The translations under genes were made by a program, and so were the position numbers. The notes beneath the pieces were generated by a model. That model was given only the letters and a program-made list of their open reading frames with translations. It made no database searches and was not told where the DNA came from. DNA of 64,000 bases from assembly GCF_023973825.1 (NCBI RefSeq), contig NC_090124.1, forward strand, positions 124,001 to 188,000, read 5' to 3'. This document shows positions 13,582-26,811 of this stretch, in pieces (the stretch's first letter is position 1; every line of letters begins with the position of its first letter). Source of the DNA: Plasmodium brasilianum (lineage: Eukaryota > Apicomplexa > Aconoidasida > Haemosporida > Plasmodiidae).

Positions 13582-14665
13582 TCAGTCATTCTCCATTTTT
13601 TTTTTTGTAACCATTTCTACTTTATTTTTTATACGTTTATATATATACTTTTTCATTAAACAATAGATTGGTATTAGGAAACAGTAAGATAATATAACAT
13701 ATATAATAGGATGCGAAGTTCCTATTGAACCAGATTTTTCCAAATAAAATACATAAAATAAAATAATAAAAGGTATTAATCCCTCTATTACATCATTAAC
13801 GATTCTAAATATTTTATTTTTTTTCCTGAACTCTAATATTTTCCAAATAATTTTTGTTGATATTCCTATTGTACTTACTGTATTTTCTGCATTTTCTGTT
13901 TCATCTTTTTTTACATATACTTCTTCATTTTTTACAATTCCTTCCTTCAATTCTTCTGTATTTACTATTTCATCTGGCATATTTTCTTTTAAAACAACAT
14001 TTATTATTTTATTTTCTATCATATAACCTGTGACATCATTTATCAGAGCCATCTGTACCTCATTTGGGGTTCCAATAAAATCTAATAAACTTTCTTTTAA
14101 CTTTTCATTTTTCAATGTATCTTCTTTTAAATATACAGTTATATATCTTTTTACTGCATCCAGTATTATATTCAGGTCCCCCAATTGATGAGATATATTT
14201 CCTTTTAATTCACCATTTTTTAATATATTTCTTAATATATAATTTGTTACAAATCTTATTAGCGCTTGTTGTACTTTATTTAAATCTTCTGTACTTTCTG
14301 ATTTTTTTTTTTTTAAATTTTCATATTTTAATTCTATAAATTCCTCTTGTGTATGCGTTAATAATCTGTTATTTCTTAAAATTAGCACATTCCCATAGTT
14401 GTACTCGTAACTCCATGATTTTAAAAATATAGAGCACTAAAAAAAAAGGAAAAATATAATTATTATTAAAATATAAAAAAAATGTCTACTTTTTCTAATG
14501 TAAGAATTTTAATTTCTTAAAGAAAATATATAATTTAAAAAAAATAGCATAAATTTCTTAAATGTTTTATAAATTCCACTGTGTAAATTCGTATTTCACC
14601 TTAATAGAAAATTGAAAGGTACAATCTAACACAATAAATAAAAAAATATTAAAGAAGAGAAACAT
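13582..14665 (-). CDS. Two-exon Plasmodium exported protein, 306 aa, two C-terminal TM segments
   Basis: Exon 1 is 14665-14600: ATG at 14665 encodes 22 residues, a hydrophobic signal sequence (MFLFFNIFLFIVLD...). The donor GTGAAA follows AAG. The intron is 14599-14437 (163 nt) and ends in a T-rich tract with TTTAG. Exon 2 is 14436-13582, phase 0, with stop TGA at 13584-13582. Exon 2 opens with CSIFLKSWSYEYN and a PEXEL-like RNNRLLTHTQ, the usual place for the export signal, though residue five of the motif is not canonical. A helical Lys/Glu/Asn-rich middle follows, then two hydrophobic segments near residues 230-250 and 260-280 and a basic tail. This layout matches two-TM exported proteins of malaria parasites that are moved into the host red cell. 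All splice phases fit and no stops interrupt it, so the gene looks intact. Function and exact family are not recognised. Confidence 0.8.
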
Positions 14666-17920
<3,255 letters not shown>

Positions 17921-19178
17921 ATGAATAGTTTCAGTATTTTAAATGTTAACAAAAATTCAAGGAATGAAACTAATGTAGGAAAAAAATGGACTGTAATAAC
18001 ATCACTATTGCCTACATTGGGAAAATCCTGTCGTAAATATGCAATTTAAATATATTTACCGTTTTTATTAGTTTAAACTTATTATACTTTTTATTTTCAA
18101 ATTATTATTCACCTTATTGGAATGTGAAGTAATATTTTTAAGTTAAAATTATATACATATATATATAAGCATACTAGTTCAGGGAAGAAATTATGTTTTT
18201 CTTTTAATTTCATACAGTATAAATAATTGAGGAACATATATTTACATGAGAATGCATATGAGACCTATATCTCTTTAATTTATAGGGACCATGTAAAAAG
18301 CCCAAACAGTAGAAACGTATTTCAAAGTGATATAGAATTAAGACATAGAAGAATAGTGGCTGAACAAAGTAGTTCTCTTAGACCTTGGGAAAGGGATTTC
18401 CAAATAGTAAAAGATATAAACGACAAAAAACTTAAAAGGCATAATTCACCATACTTGAAGGAATACAATGATTTAAACATGATAAATCAAATAAGTGCAA
18501 ACTCTTCTACAAAATGGAAAGCTGTATTAAAAGAAATGAGAGAACATTATGATGAATGTACGCGTAATATGGACGACAAATGGAAAAATTATATTTGGTA
18601 TAATATATGGGCAAAACTTTATTTACAAAAAGCACATGATGCTATAAATAAAACATTAGCAGATTTAAATAATTCTTATGTATATAAGGAAAAAGCTATT
18701 AATACTTGGTTCCAGAATACTAAAGAAGACATGGATCTTTTTATATCGCACATTAAGAGTTGCTTAAAGAATAAGCATAATAATGATGAAAAAAAAAAAA
18801 TAAATCTGGATAATATTAAAATCCCAACATTACGAAAGTAAGGGAGCATAATTTATGAAGAAATTTTGAAAAATGTAAAAAAAAAAAAAAAAAGATTGCA
18901 CATACATATTGAATAAATTTAGAATAAAATGTTACCTATTTTTTATATTATTTATGTTTTATGACTTCCGTAGAATTTTTATAATAAATGTGGAAAAAAG
19001 TTTATTTTAGTTAAATATATAACTCATTATAAAAGATAAAAATACAAATACACCGATAAGATGTGTTAATAATACGTAATAAAAATAACTTTTATAGACA
19101 ACATATTTTAAATACTACCATATCTTTATTTGCAGGTGCACCCATGAAAATGTTAAGGCTACCGTTTTTCATAAGTAG
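17921..19178 (+). CDS. Putative exported helical protein, PEXEL-like, three exons proposed, 5' structure uncertain
   Basis: The main exon is open from about 18227 to 18837 (about 204 residues). It carries RHRRIVAEQ, a variant of the RxLxE export motif, then a predicted helical domain with conserved-looking Trp (RPWERD, TKWKAVLKEM, DKWKNYIWYNIW, NTWFQN). A strong donor (GTAAGG at 18838) leads, in matching phase, to an acceptor TTTGCAG at 19135 and a short last exon 19136-19178 ending KCTHENVKATVFHK-stop. A candidate exon 1 is 17921-18032 (MNSFSILNVNKNSRN...), ending at CGTAAATAT. Its phase does not match any good acceptor: CAG at 18217 meets an immediate stop, and TTATAG at 18285 needs another phase. 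The 5' end may therefore be frameshifted, or exon 1 may lie elsewhere. It could be a PHIST-like or tryptophan-rich relative; I cannot assign it. Confidence 0.55.
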
Positions 19179-19849
19179 CACATATAAGGAATATGAACGA
19201 AATAAGGAAATAACGGATAAAAAAATAATAATACATTTTTAAATAACTTATAAGGACATAAGAAAAATGAAAATGCATATGGACGGAAATAATAATTACC
19301 AAAAGCAATTTATATGTACATAGTTACGTGGGGACTAAGAAATATTTTATAAAACGAGTACTGCATATATATATATATATATTATATATGTAGTGAAGGG
19401 GGTATAAATATAATTGGTTAATAGTAATTTAGAGAATTGTGTAACTATAGGAGCTTATTTATTTGTTATGCTGTTGATATATTTTTTTGTTTTTTACCCA
19501 TTGATAATAAAATAAGTTATTCAAAATATTTGTATTTTTTAGTTAAATGTCTTTTAAAAGGAAAAAAGTGAGTACTAATAACATTATGAAAAAAATAAGT
19601 ATATTATTACAAGTAAAAAAAATAGATAATTCTTAATGTTTTAGAGAAAATATGTAAAATCAAAGTACACAATATTGTTAACGGAAAATAGTAGAAATGA
19701 AGAAAAAAGAGAAAGAGTAAAAAATTAAAAGTGCTTAAATGTTTTTATATAAGGATGAAATTAGTGTATGAAGAAAAGTAATTATACGAGAATATTATAA
19801 ACTGATGAATATTTATTACAACAAAATAATTATAATTGAACTTTAATTT

Positions 19850-19970
19850 TTTGAACGTTATTTGAACATTATTTGAACGTTATTTGAACATTATTTGAAC
19901 GTTATTTGAACGTTATTTGATTATTATTTGAACATTATTTGAACATTATTTGAACATTATTTGAACATTA
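19850..19970 (+). repeat. 11-bp tandem repeat, 11 units
   Basis: Eleven consecutive 11-bp units of consensus TTTGAACRTTA. Units 1, 3, 5 and 6 have GTTA, most others ATTA, and unit 7 reads TTTGATTATTA. The array is close to one turn of DNA per unit and is not inside a gene. Confidence 0.95.
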
Positions 19971-22199
19971 GTGTTTACACAGAAAAACATTAAAATATAA
20001 TAATGATGATGTTTTGTTTCTTTGTTTATTAATTTAAACAAGTAGTTTTTACTGCAATAAAAAAATATTTTTCTTGTACATAATTCAAAATAAACTTCAT
20101 TGATGTAATTTTTTTTTGTACTCGAACTTTATTATTGTACTGATTTTAATATTAAAAAAAACATAATACATTAATATTTTCTGATAATATTATATGTAGA
20201 TATAGGTATACATATATATAGCATACATTATTTAAACATTATAAAATTTTCAAATCATTTTTAATTTCAAACCTTTAAGAGAATATTACAGCATGCCTTG
20301 TATGTTGCGGCACAATGAAAAACATACAAAGAATACAAGTATTATATAACACGAATAAAAAGATTGCTTACAAAAATGTAAAAAAACGAACTTTAATTAT
20401 ATTTCTATGAATTAATATATATACTTTTTCGTACACTTAATATGTGTATCATAAACGTTCATACGCTTATAAATTTGGTCATATAAAATAAAAGATATAT
20501 GAAAAACATTCAAAACACAGATATATCTTCCCCCTTCATTATATATTTTCATTTTTTCTACAATTACATAAATTCCTTTGTACTACCACCATACATATAT
20601 ATATCGTATTTCTTACATTGTCAAGTAATAAAATAGTGACGCTTACATTTCTTCTGTATATTTTGAATTAAGCATGTAAATTAAAAATATACTTAATAAA
20701 ATAAATTTACAAATATATAGCTATTTGTAAGCAATTCTTATTAATAATGATCTAACTGCACATTTTTACTGTTGCTAATTGTCGATATACAAAATCTTAA
20801 GAAGATTTTATAATACTCCTAAAATTAGGTAAAATATGAGATTGTACGAATAAATAATGCGGGGCATAAGATAATTGTTATTAATTTTTTTATACTTATT
20901 TATATGTAGTTATACTTTCAGCTTGTAAAAAAAAAATACATAAAATTATTTTTAAAAATTTTTATATATTTTTTTAATTTTGTTATTTCATTACTAATTT
21001 GATAAATGTTTTACAGGAATAATATTTAAGGAAATACATACGTTCACTGTCCATACAATACTACATATACATATAAACAATAAATAAATAAATATATATG
21101 TAAATATATATGCTTGCAACACAATGTGTACATTTTTAATTTCGATAACTTGGATTCCATATAAAAAGTAAAAAAAAAAAGCGTAGTATTTATAAGTTCT
21201 TCATAATATAGCAAGAATATAATATTAATCGATGTTTGTACGTAAAATATAATATAATTTCAATATGCTTAAAACAGATATTTTTTTTTATATATTCGTA
21301 GAAGTAACATTTTAAATACATAGGAAAACTGTATTTTGGAAATACTGTTTAATTTTCGTTTTTGTATATCTGTACAATTTTTCTTTTTCTTTTTTAAAAT
21401 CTTAAAGGTTTATAAAATTAATTTTCCTATTTTTTATTTCATGTATATTTTTTGATTTGGAAATTTTTTTATGTATCATTGTACATATAACATAAATATA
21501 TGTAATGTACTGTTTTGTTTATATATATAATGTAACGTTTATGAAATTTTATTTAATGGTAAAAACATTTAAACTATTTACATATAAAAATATATACACA
21601 AGTATTATCCATTTATATATTTCCTTTTATGTTATATATGTAATTAAATTCAAGTTAATAGTAAACAATACGTAGAATAATGTCAGTTTAAAAATGTAAA
21701 TGATTGATAGTTTAGAATTGTAAAAAAATTAATATACATAGGTATCTACATAGCATCTATTATATTATTATATATATAAAATATATATTATATAATAGAT
21801 GATATTATGAAACATATGGATATTTAAAAAAAAAAAAAGTATAAATAAAACCTGTATATATAAAAAAAGTTCAGTTAAATGTGAAATAAAATTTACTTTC
21901 ACATTTCCTTCACTACTCATAGGAATTTTTGTGAAGTGCACAATGTTTTTTTAAAAACTTTACCATATAAAAAGTTAAAAATATTATTATTAACAATTCT
22001 TATATCATATTTTTTTACGAACTAATTTATAACAAATTTTGTAATAAAACTATTTTTGAATGAAATTAAAAAAGAGTACACATTACATAATGTCCTTTGT
22101 AAATAAAAGTTCTAATTCCTTCATTAATAAATATGTCCTTAAAAAAAATAGGAATAACATATCATTCAAAAGATTTAGTATTAATTACAAAATATAATA

Positions 22200-22461
22200 A
22201 AAAAGTTCGCACCTTTTAATTGTTTTCCCAATCCTACAAAAAAAATTCACAAGTTCTGTTCTCAGTGTTAGCCCTTCACAAATTTTGCTAGCAGTGTGTT
22301 AGCGCGCCTTTAAGCCTTTTCACAATATGCTCTTATATTCTGGGACTTGAAGACAACAGTTGTTGTGCCTCTCCCGTTTTACATTCACAAAGGCTATTAT
22401 TAGAATATCGAGTACAAAAATAAGCATTCTCTATCAGAAAACGGTATAAACATAAAAGGAA

Positions 22462-22517
<56 letters not shown>

Positions 22518-22560
22518 CTACCTTTTTTAAACCCCCATTCATCATTACCACATGTGGGGG
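22200..22560. other. Unexplained GC-raised island
   Basis: Against A/T-rich flanks this stretch contains runs such as GCTAGCAGTGTGTTAGCGCG, a palindromic GACAACAGTTGTTGTG and CCTCTCCCGTTTTAC, then an (AT)n tract, then CCCCCATTC and CCACATGTGGGGG. It does not read as protein in any frame and I could not match it to 5.8S, 28S or a tRNA. It may be a structured RNA or a decayed rRNA fragment. Confidence 0.3.
22466..22512. repeat. (AT)n microsatellite
   Basis: An uninterrupted alternating AT tract of more than 40 bases. Similar tracts occur at about 39966-40008, 43254-43290, 47560-47592 and 52650-52686. Confidence 0.9.
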
Positions 22561-24463
22561 ATACCATGAAAAGTATTTTTTTAGCCTGTTTTTAGCCTTT
22601 AATATATATATTAATCTCTGATAATTTTATTTTTCTTATAGTACATTTATGTACACATTTCATTTATGAATATAATTTCAGCAGAATATTATTGTTCTTG
22701 TTATTGTACAATATACACATCTCAAAGGGATCCCCCTCCTTTACGAAATTTACAAAGCTTGTTTCATCTTTAATATTCTTATCAGAATAATATTGCTATA
22801 CTTTTATGCAGCAAAATTTCATAAGTAAAAATGATTCACGAAAAACTTTAATCACTTCTACACAAAAAGCCTTGTTGATTTTCTATTAACAAAAAGATTC
22901 TTTAAAACAAAGAATGAGAAAAAGAAAATAGAAAAATACGAATTTGTATCAATAAAAAAAATTGGATGATTTCGATTAGAATCTATCCTTTATTTAGTCA
23001 TTGGTTAAACAGCTTTAAACGCTCGAAACAGCATAGATACAGTATTACTATATAATTCAATTTAATTGCTCATACATAGTCTTTATTGTATTTCGCTTTT
23101 CACGTATAATATAGTATGTATATAAATTTCGCTTTTGTAAAAACCAAAACATATTTTATTCCTTACGTTCACCAATATATTCTGCTTACTTTTTTTTTTT
23201 TTTTTTTGGTACATTTTTATATACTTTAAAAAAAATACTTTCAAAAATTACCTTCAATTACATTATTTTTAATAAAAAAAAATTAAAAAAATTAAAATAA
23301 TGTTCAAATTAAAAATAGCTCAATAATAATTACTTAAAGCTGAATATGATGATATAAGTGTGTTTATTGTTTAAATCATCGATTTATCATATATTTCATA
23401 TATCATTATAAGTTTTTAGCAATTATTATATCATCTTTATTTATAATTTTAGATTGTTGGTGATCCTTCCGCAAGTTCACCTACGGAAACCGAGTCTAAT
23501 GTGTTCCCTTACAGAAAAACGACGAATGGGCTTAGGCGATTAAAAGGAATTACTCCAACTTAATCTGTAAAGCACAACCCTCGTGTTTCCTTTGTAAGGT
23601 CGATGGGCGGTGTGTACAAAGTGCAGGGACGTATTCAGCAAGATATGATGTATCATGCTTACTATAGATGGACCTTGTTCAAGATTAACAATTACAATAA
23701 TCTATTCCTACAACAATATGTGTTGAATAGTGACAACCGACCTTTCGGCGGAAGTATATAAATCCTCCTTGGTCATATATCTCCCATTATATGCCTGCAC
23801 AGCATCATATGATACCATAACCCCACACTTGGGATTCATGATAAAAATATGCAGGTGTAACAATAGATTATATATTTTTCACTGTTTGTACATATCATTG
23901 TAGCTCGCAGATTACCTTGCATAATAACAGTGCATAAAGAATTAACCAACTATAAAAACAATATATTACAAGAAAACCTTGTAAATATATGTTTGAGGAT
24001 ATAGTGTTAAACAAGAATACCGTAATAATACAATATTCTAGTAAAACATACTGAAGAACGTAGGCCGTTTAATCTAAAACCCTTTCGAGCAAGACACTTT
24101 AGCCATCTTAAAACTAGAGCACCAGAGGCAAAGACGTCCAGAGAGATCTGTTAAAACTATTTAAATTTTGTGGCCGTCCATCATACATCTAATTTATACT
24201 AGCTGCTTGTCCTGTACCCGCACAAATATATCAAGGATGATCACTGACACTTTGCCGAACCAGAGATCAATGCCAATCCTAGGCTTGGTCATTGTCTTGT
24301 TCCGACTCCATTGCCAAGCCATTCACAAGATTTTTGAACTGAAACAGGAATAAAGTCTAAATATGCGAGCTCCACACCTGTTGGTGCACTTCCGTCTATC
24401 TTGCAATTTTCATGCTTACGGAAATACTCATTCCAGAGCCCAGACTTAATGATTTCTCGACAG

Positions 24464-25600
24464 TTCTGAATAAATCCAATGTAACTTAAAAGAACCTTAA
24501 TCAATGATATCTACGTAATTAATTATTTAAAGTGTTTGTGATGCCAATGATTAAGAAGCTAATAATTAAATAATACAGCTCTTCTAATTTTCAATGGCCG
24601 TTGATTTAGAAGCCAGTATTAAATAATAAGCTACCCTTCTAATATTCAATAGCATCTGATGTATCGTTCAAATATATAATAGGATAAACAAAAAAAAGTC
24701 GACGACTATTGGATTGACGATTTATAGGTGCCCATATAAAACAATATAGCTAATTCCCTATTTCAATGTTGTCTATGTAATGAATATGTATGTATAAGGG
24801 GGTAGTAGTTTGAATTAAGGGTTAATTTAGAAGTAGTAATAAACTGTTACTAAACTTCTATATCAACATTATATTTAGAGAATAAAAACTTATGTAGTTA
24901 AACGGAATATTCGATACTATTGATTTAGAAAAGCTAATGTAAAATATTATATATTAAATATAGCTCTCCTATTTCAATAGTATCTATGCAATGGTTAAGA
25001 TGGGTAGAGTTGACTTCGGTTTAAGGATTATATTTTTTCTTTTTTTTTTTCTTTTTCTTTTTCTTCTTTTTTTTTTTTTTACCTTTTTTCTTTTTCCCAT
25101 TCCTTTGTCATAGTTAATATACGCAATTTATTAAAGAATGGTAGGTTTGACCTGGGGGTTAGAGGCTTTACTTTATTTTTGTACTCTTTTTTTGTGTTTG
25201 CATTTTCTTTTTTCTTTTTTTTATTCCCTGTCCCAGGTATAGTAGTGTATACGTATGTGAACAAAGAAGGTAGATTTTATGATGGGGGTTAATCTATAAG
25301 TATGTTGCTTCTAAATTTCAATGGTATCCATTTAGCTTAGATAAGAAGTAAGTTGTTGACAACTTCTATTTATATAGTAGCTAATTTAGCCCCTATAAAA
25401 TAGATGGTATATCGATGGAAATTAAGAAGTGGAGGTTTGCTAAATTGACCCACCACTAAAAAGTAGAGGCACTTATAAACTACCATAAGGTGACGTTATA
25501 TTATAATAAGGCAAAAACAAAATTTCGACACATTTGATTAAGTTCTTTTAAGTTAACTGCCGCTAATCTGTGAACTGAGATTAGACTTGTATCTATCTAA
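24464..25600 (-). repeat. Repeat-built expansion of 18S variable region V5
   Basis: The insertion lies between CTATGCCTACTAAGC (rRNA sense, near 25610) and GAGAAATCATTAAG (near 24455). These blocks flank V5 in other eukaryotes, where only some 50-100 nt separate them. The roughly 1.1 kb here contains at least five imperfect units sharing, on the plus strand, TTTCAATGGTATCTATG or close variants (near 24593, 24647, 24770, 24980 and 25317). Inverted AGAAG/CTTCT pieces could form hairpins. A pyrimidine tract at 25028-25100 interrupts it. It could be a true expansion segment, an excised spacer or decay by slippage. Confidence 0.75.
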
Positions 25601-25784
25601 AGCTTAGTAGGCATAGTTTACGGTTAAGATTACGACGCGTTCAGACCGCCTTCACTCCCTCAACCTTCGTTCTTGATTAATGAAAATATCATTGGCAAAT
25701 GCATTCGCAGTCGTTAGTCCTCAGAAAATCTTAGAATTTCACCTCTTCCTTCTGAATACTAATGCCCCCCGATACTCCTATTAA

Positions 25785-25912
25785 TACTAAGTCAAAATAT
25801 AAGAAAAACTACAAGAAACTTTCGACTTATTGTGATATCTTATTCTTAACAAAGTATAAGACAAACGCAAAGAAACTTTTGACTTATTGTAATAATCTCA
25901 TTATTCCATGCC
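25785..25912 (-). repeat. Direct duplication of about 60 bp within the 18S gene
   Basis: Two adjacent similar copies on the plus strand: TATAAGAAAAACTACAAGAA followed by ACTTTCGACTTATTGTGAT, then TATAAGACAAACGCAAAGAA followed by ACTTTTGACTTATTGTAAT. The duplication lies in a part of the 18S sequence where other Plasmodium genes have a single short helix. Confidence 0.7.
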
Positions 25913-26811
25913 TAATTATACAGAAGCTGAGTCGTTAACTCATTATTTACTTGCCATGAACACTATAATTTAATCATGATAACGGAATGAATTACTTTAA
26001 ACATAATAGCCATAATCATATATATTATGGATAATGCGTCAAGTTATTCATACAATATAAATTTTTTTATGTAAGAAATAACCCTTTAAATATAAGCACA
26101 TGCCATAAACATATGCTTTATAAAAAAGAGTGTTCCTCGAAAAAAAATCTTAGAAATTCAACTTACGAGCTATTTAACTGCAGCAAAATTAAAATACACT
26201 ATTGAAGCTAATTTTACCGCGGCTGCTAACAACTAGACTTGTTCCTCCAATTGATTTCTGGGATGGTTTTGAATTCCCATCAGTTATACAACATAAGGAT
26301 GGTAATACCCTTATATTGTCATGTCCTGTCACTACCTCTCTTCTTTAGAATTGGGTAATTTTCGCGCCTGCTGCCTTCCTTAGATGTAGTAGCTATTTCT
26401 CAGGATACCTCTCCGGAATCGAACTCACATTCCCGGTTACCCCTTATAGCCAAAACGTGCTAGGTCAATACCCTAGCGTCAAGCTGATAGGTCAGAAACT
26501 CGATTGATACACACCTTTAAAAATATAAAATATTCATGTGTGTTACTTCTTTGTTTTAATTCATCAATTTATTAATTTTCTTATTATGGATTAACAAATA
26601 CCTAATACCAAAAGAAACAAAGTTTCAACGATAATAATTTCAAGTATTAGCTACAGTTTCCCGTAGTTATCCTTCCTAAAAAATGTCAAGTAGATTTATA
26701 ACTGTTTTAAGGAGCCGTTCGCAGTTTCTGCGTATTTAACGTATGTACTTTCACTTGCATGGCTTAATCTGTAGGACAAGCATATGAAAACTGGCAAGAT
26801 CAACCAGCGTA

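Larger units (their letters stand above)
19179..23458. other. Gene-free region between the subtelomeric gene and the 18S 3' end
   Basis: This is where ITS1, 5.8S, ITS2 and 28S would lie if the 18S gene belonged to a normal Plasmodium rRNA unit. I searched by eye for conserved 5.8S and 28S blocks and saw none. It holds the 11-bp array at 19850, an (AT)n tract at 22466-22512 and a region of raised GC at about 22200-22560. The 72-codon minus frame at 22333-22551 is mostly Ile-Tyr from the (AT)n tract. Confidence 0.6.
23459..26811 (-). rRNA. 18S (small-subunit) rRNA gene, divergent and expanded; possible pseudogene
   Basis: The 5' end near 26811 reads CTGGTTGATCTTGCCAG, ATTAAGCCATGCAAGTGAAA follows, and the 3' end near 23459 reads GTAGGTGAACTTGCGGAAGG. 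Between them are recognisable 18S blocks in the right order: AGCAGCCGCGG (530 loop, near 26220), the block around 25655-25700 matching CATTTGCCAATGATATTTTC, the cytosine-rich block near 24390, and GTACACACCGCCC near 23615. The length of about 3,350 nt exceeds the roughly 2,100 nt usual for Plasmodium, mainly because of the insertion at 24464-25600. Conserved sites are altered: GTCGTAACAAGG is replaced by ATTAGACTCGG, CGCCCGTC by CGCCCATC, GAACCTGCGG by GAACTTGCGG, and GTGCCAGCAGCC by TTGTTAGCAGCC. No 5.8S or 28S follows. It is either a decaying copy or a divergent stage-type rRNA. Small open frames inside (24168, 24289, 25079) are shadows. Confidence 0.9.

Noticed and set aside
18842..23458. 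Search for a CRISPR array, mobile element or viral insertion
   Set aside because: The direct repeats present are short tandem units without spacers, and no transposase, integrase or reverse transcriptase frame exists.
25028..25100. Pyrimidine tract as a splice acceptor for an intron in the 18S gene
   Set aside because: The tract is on the plus strand, so the rRNA strand is purine-rich there; no group I intron core was seen either.
24168..25264. Open frames of 61-71 codons inside 23.5-26.8 kb
   Set aside because: They lie within the 18S rRNA gene and overlap conserved rRNA blocks.
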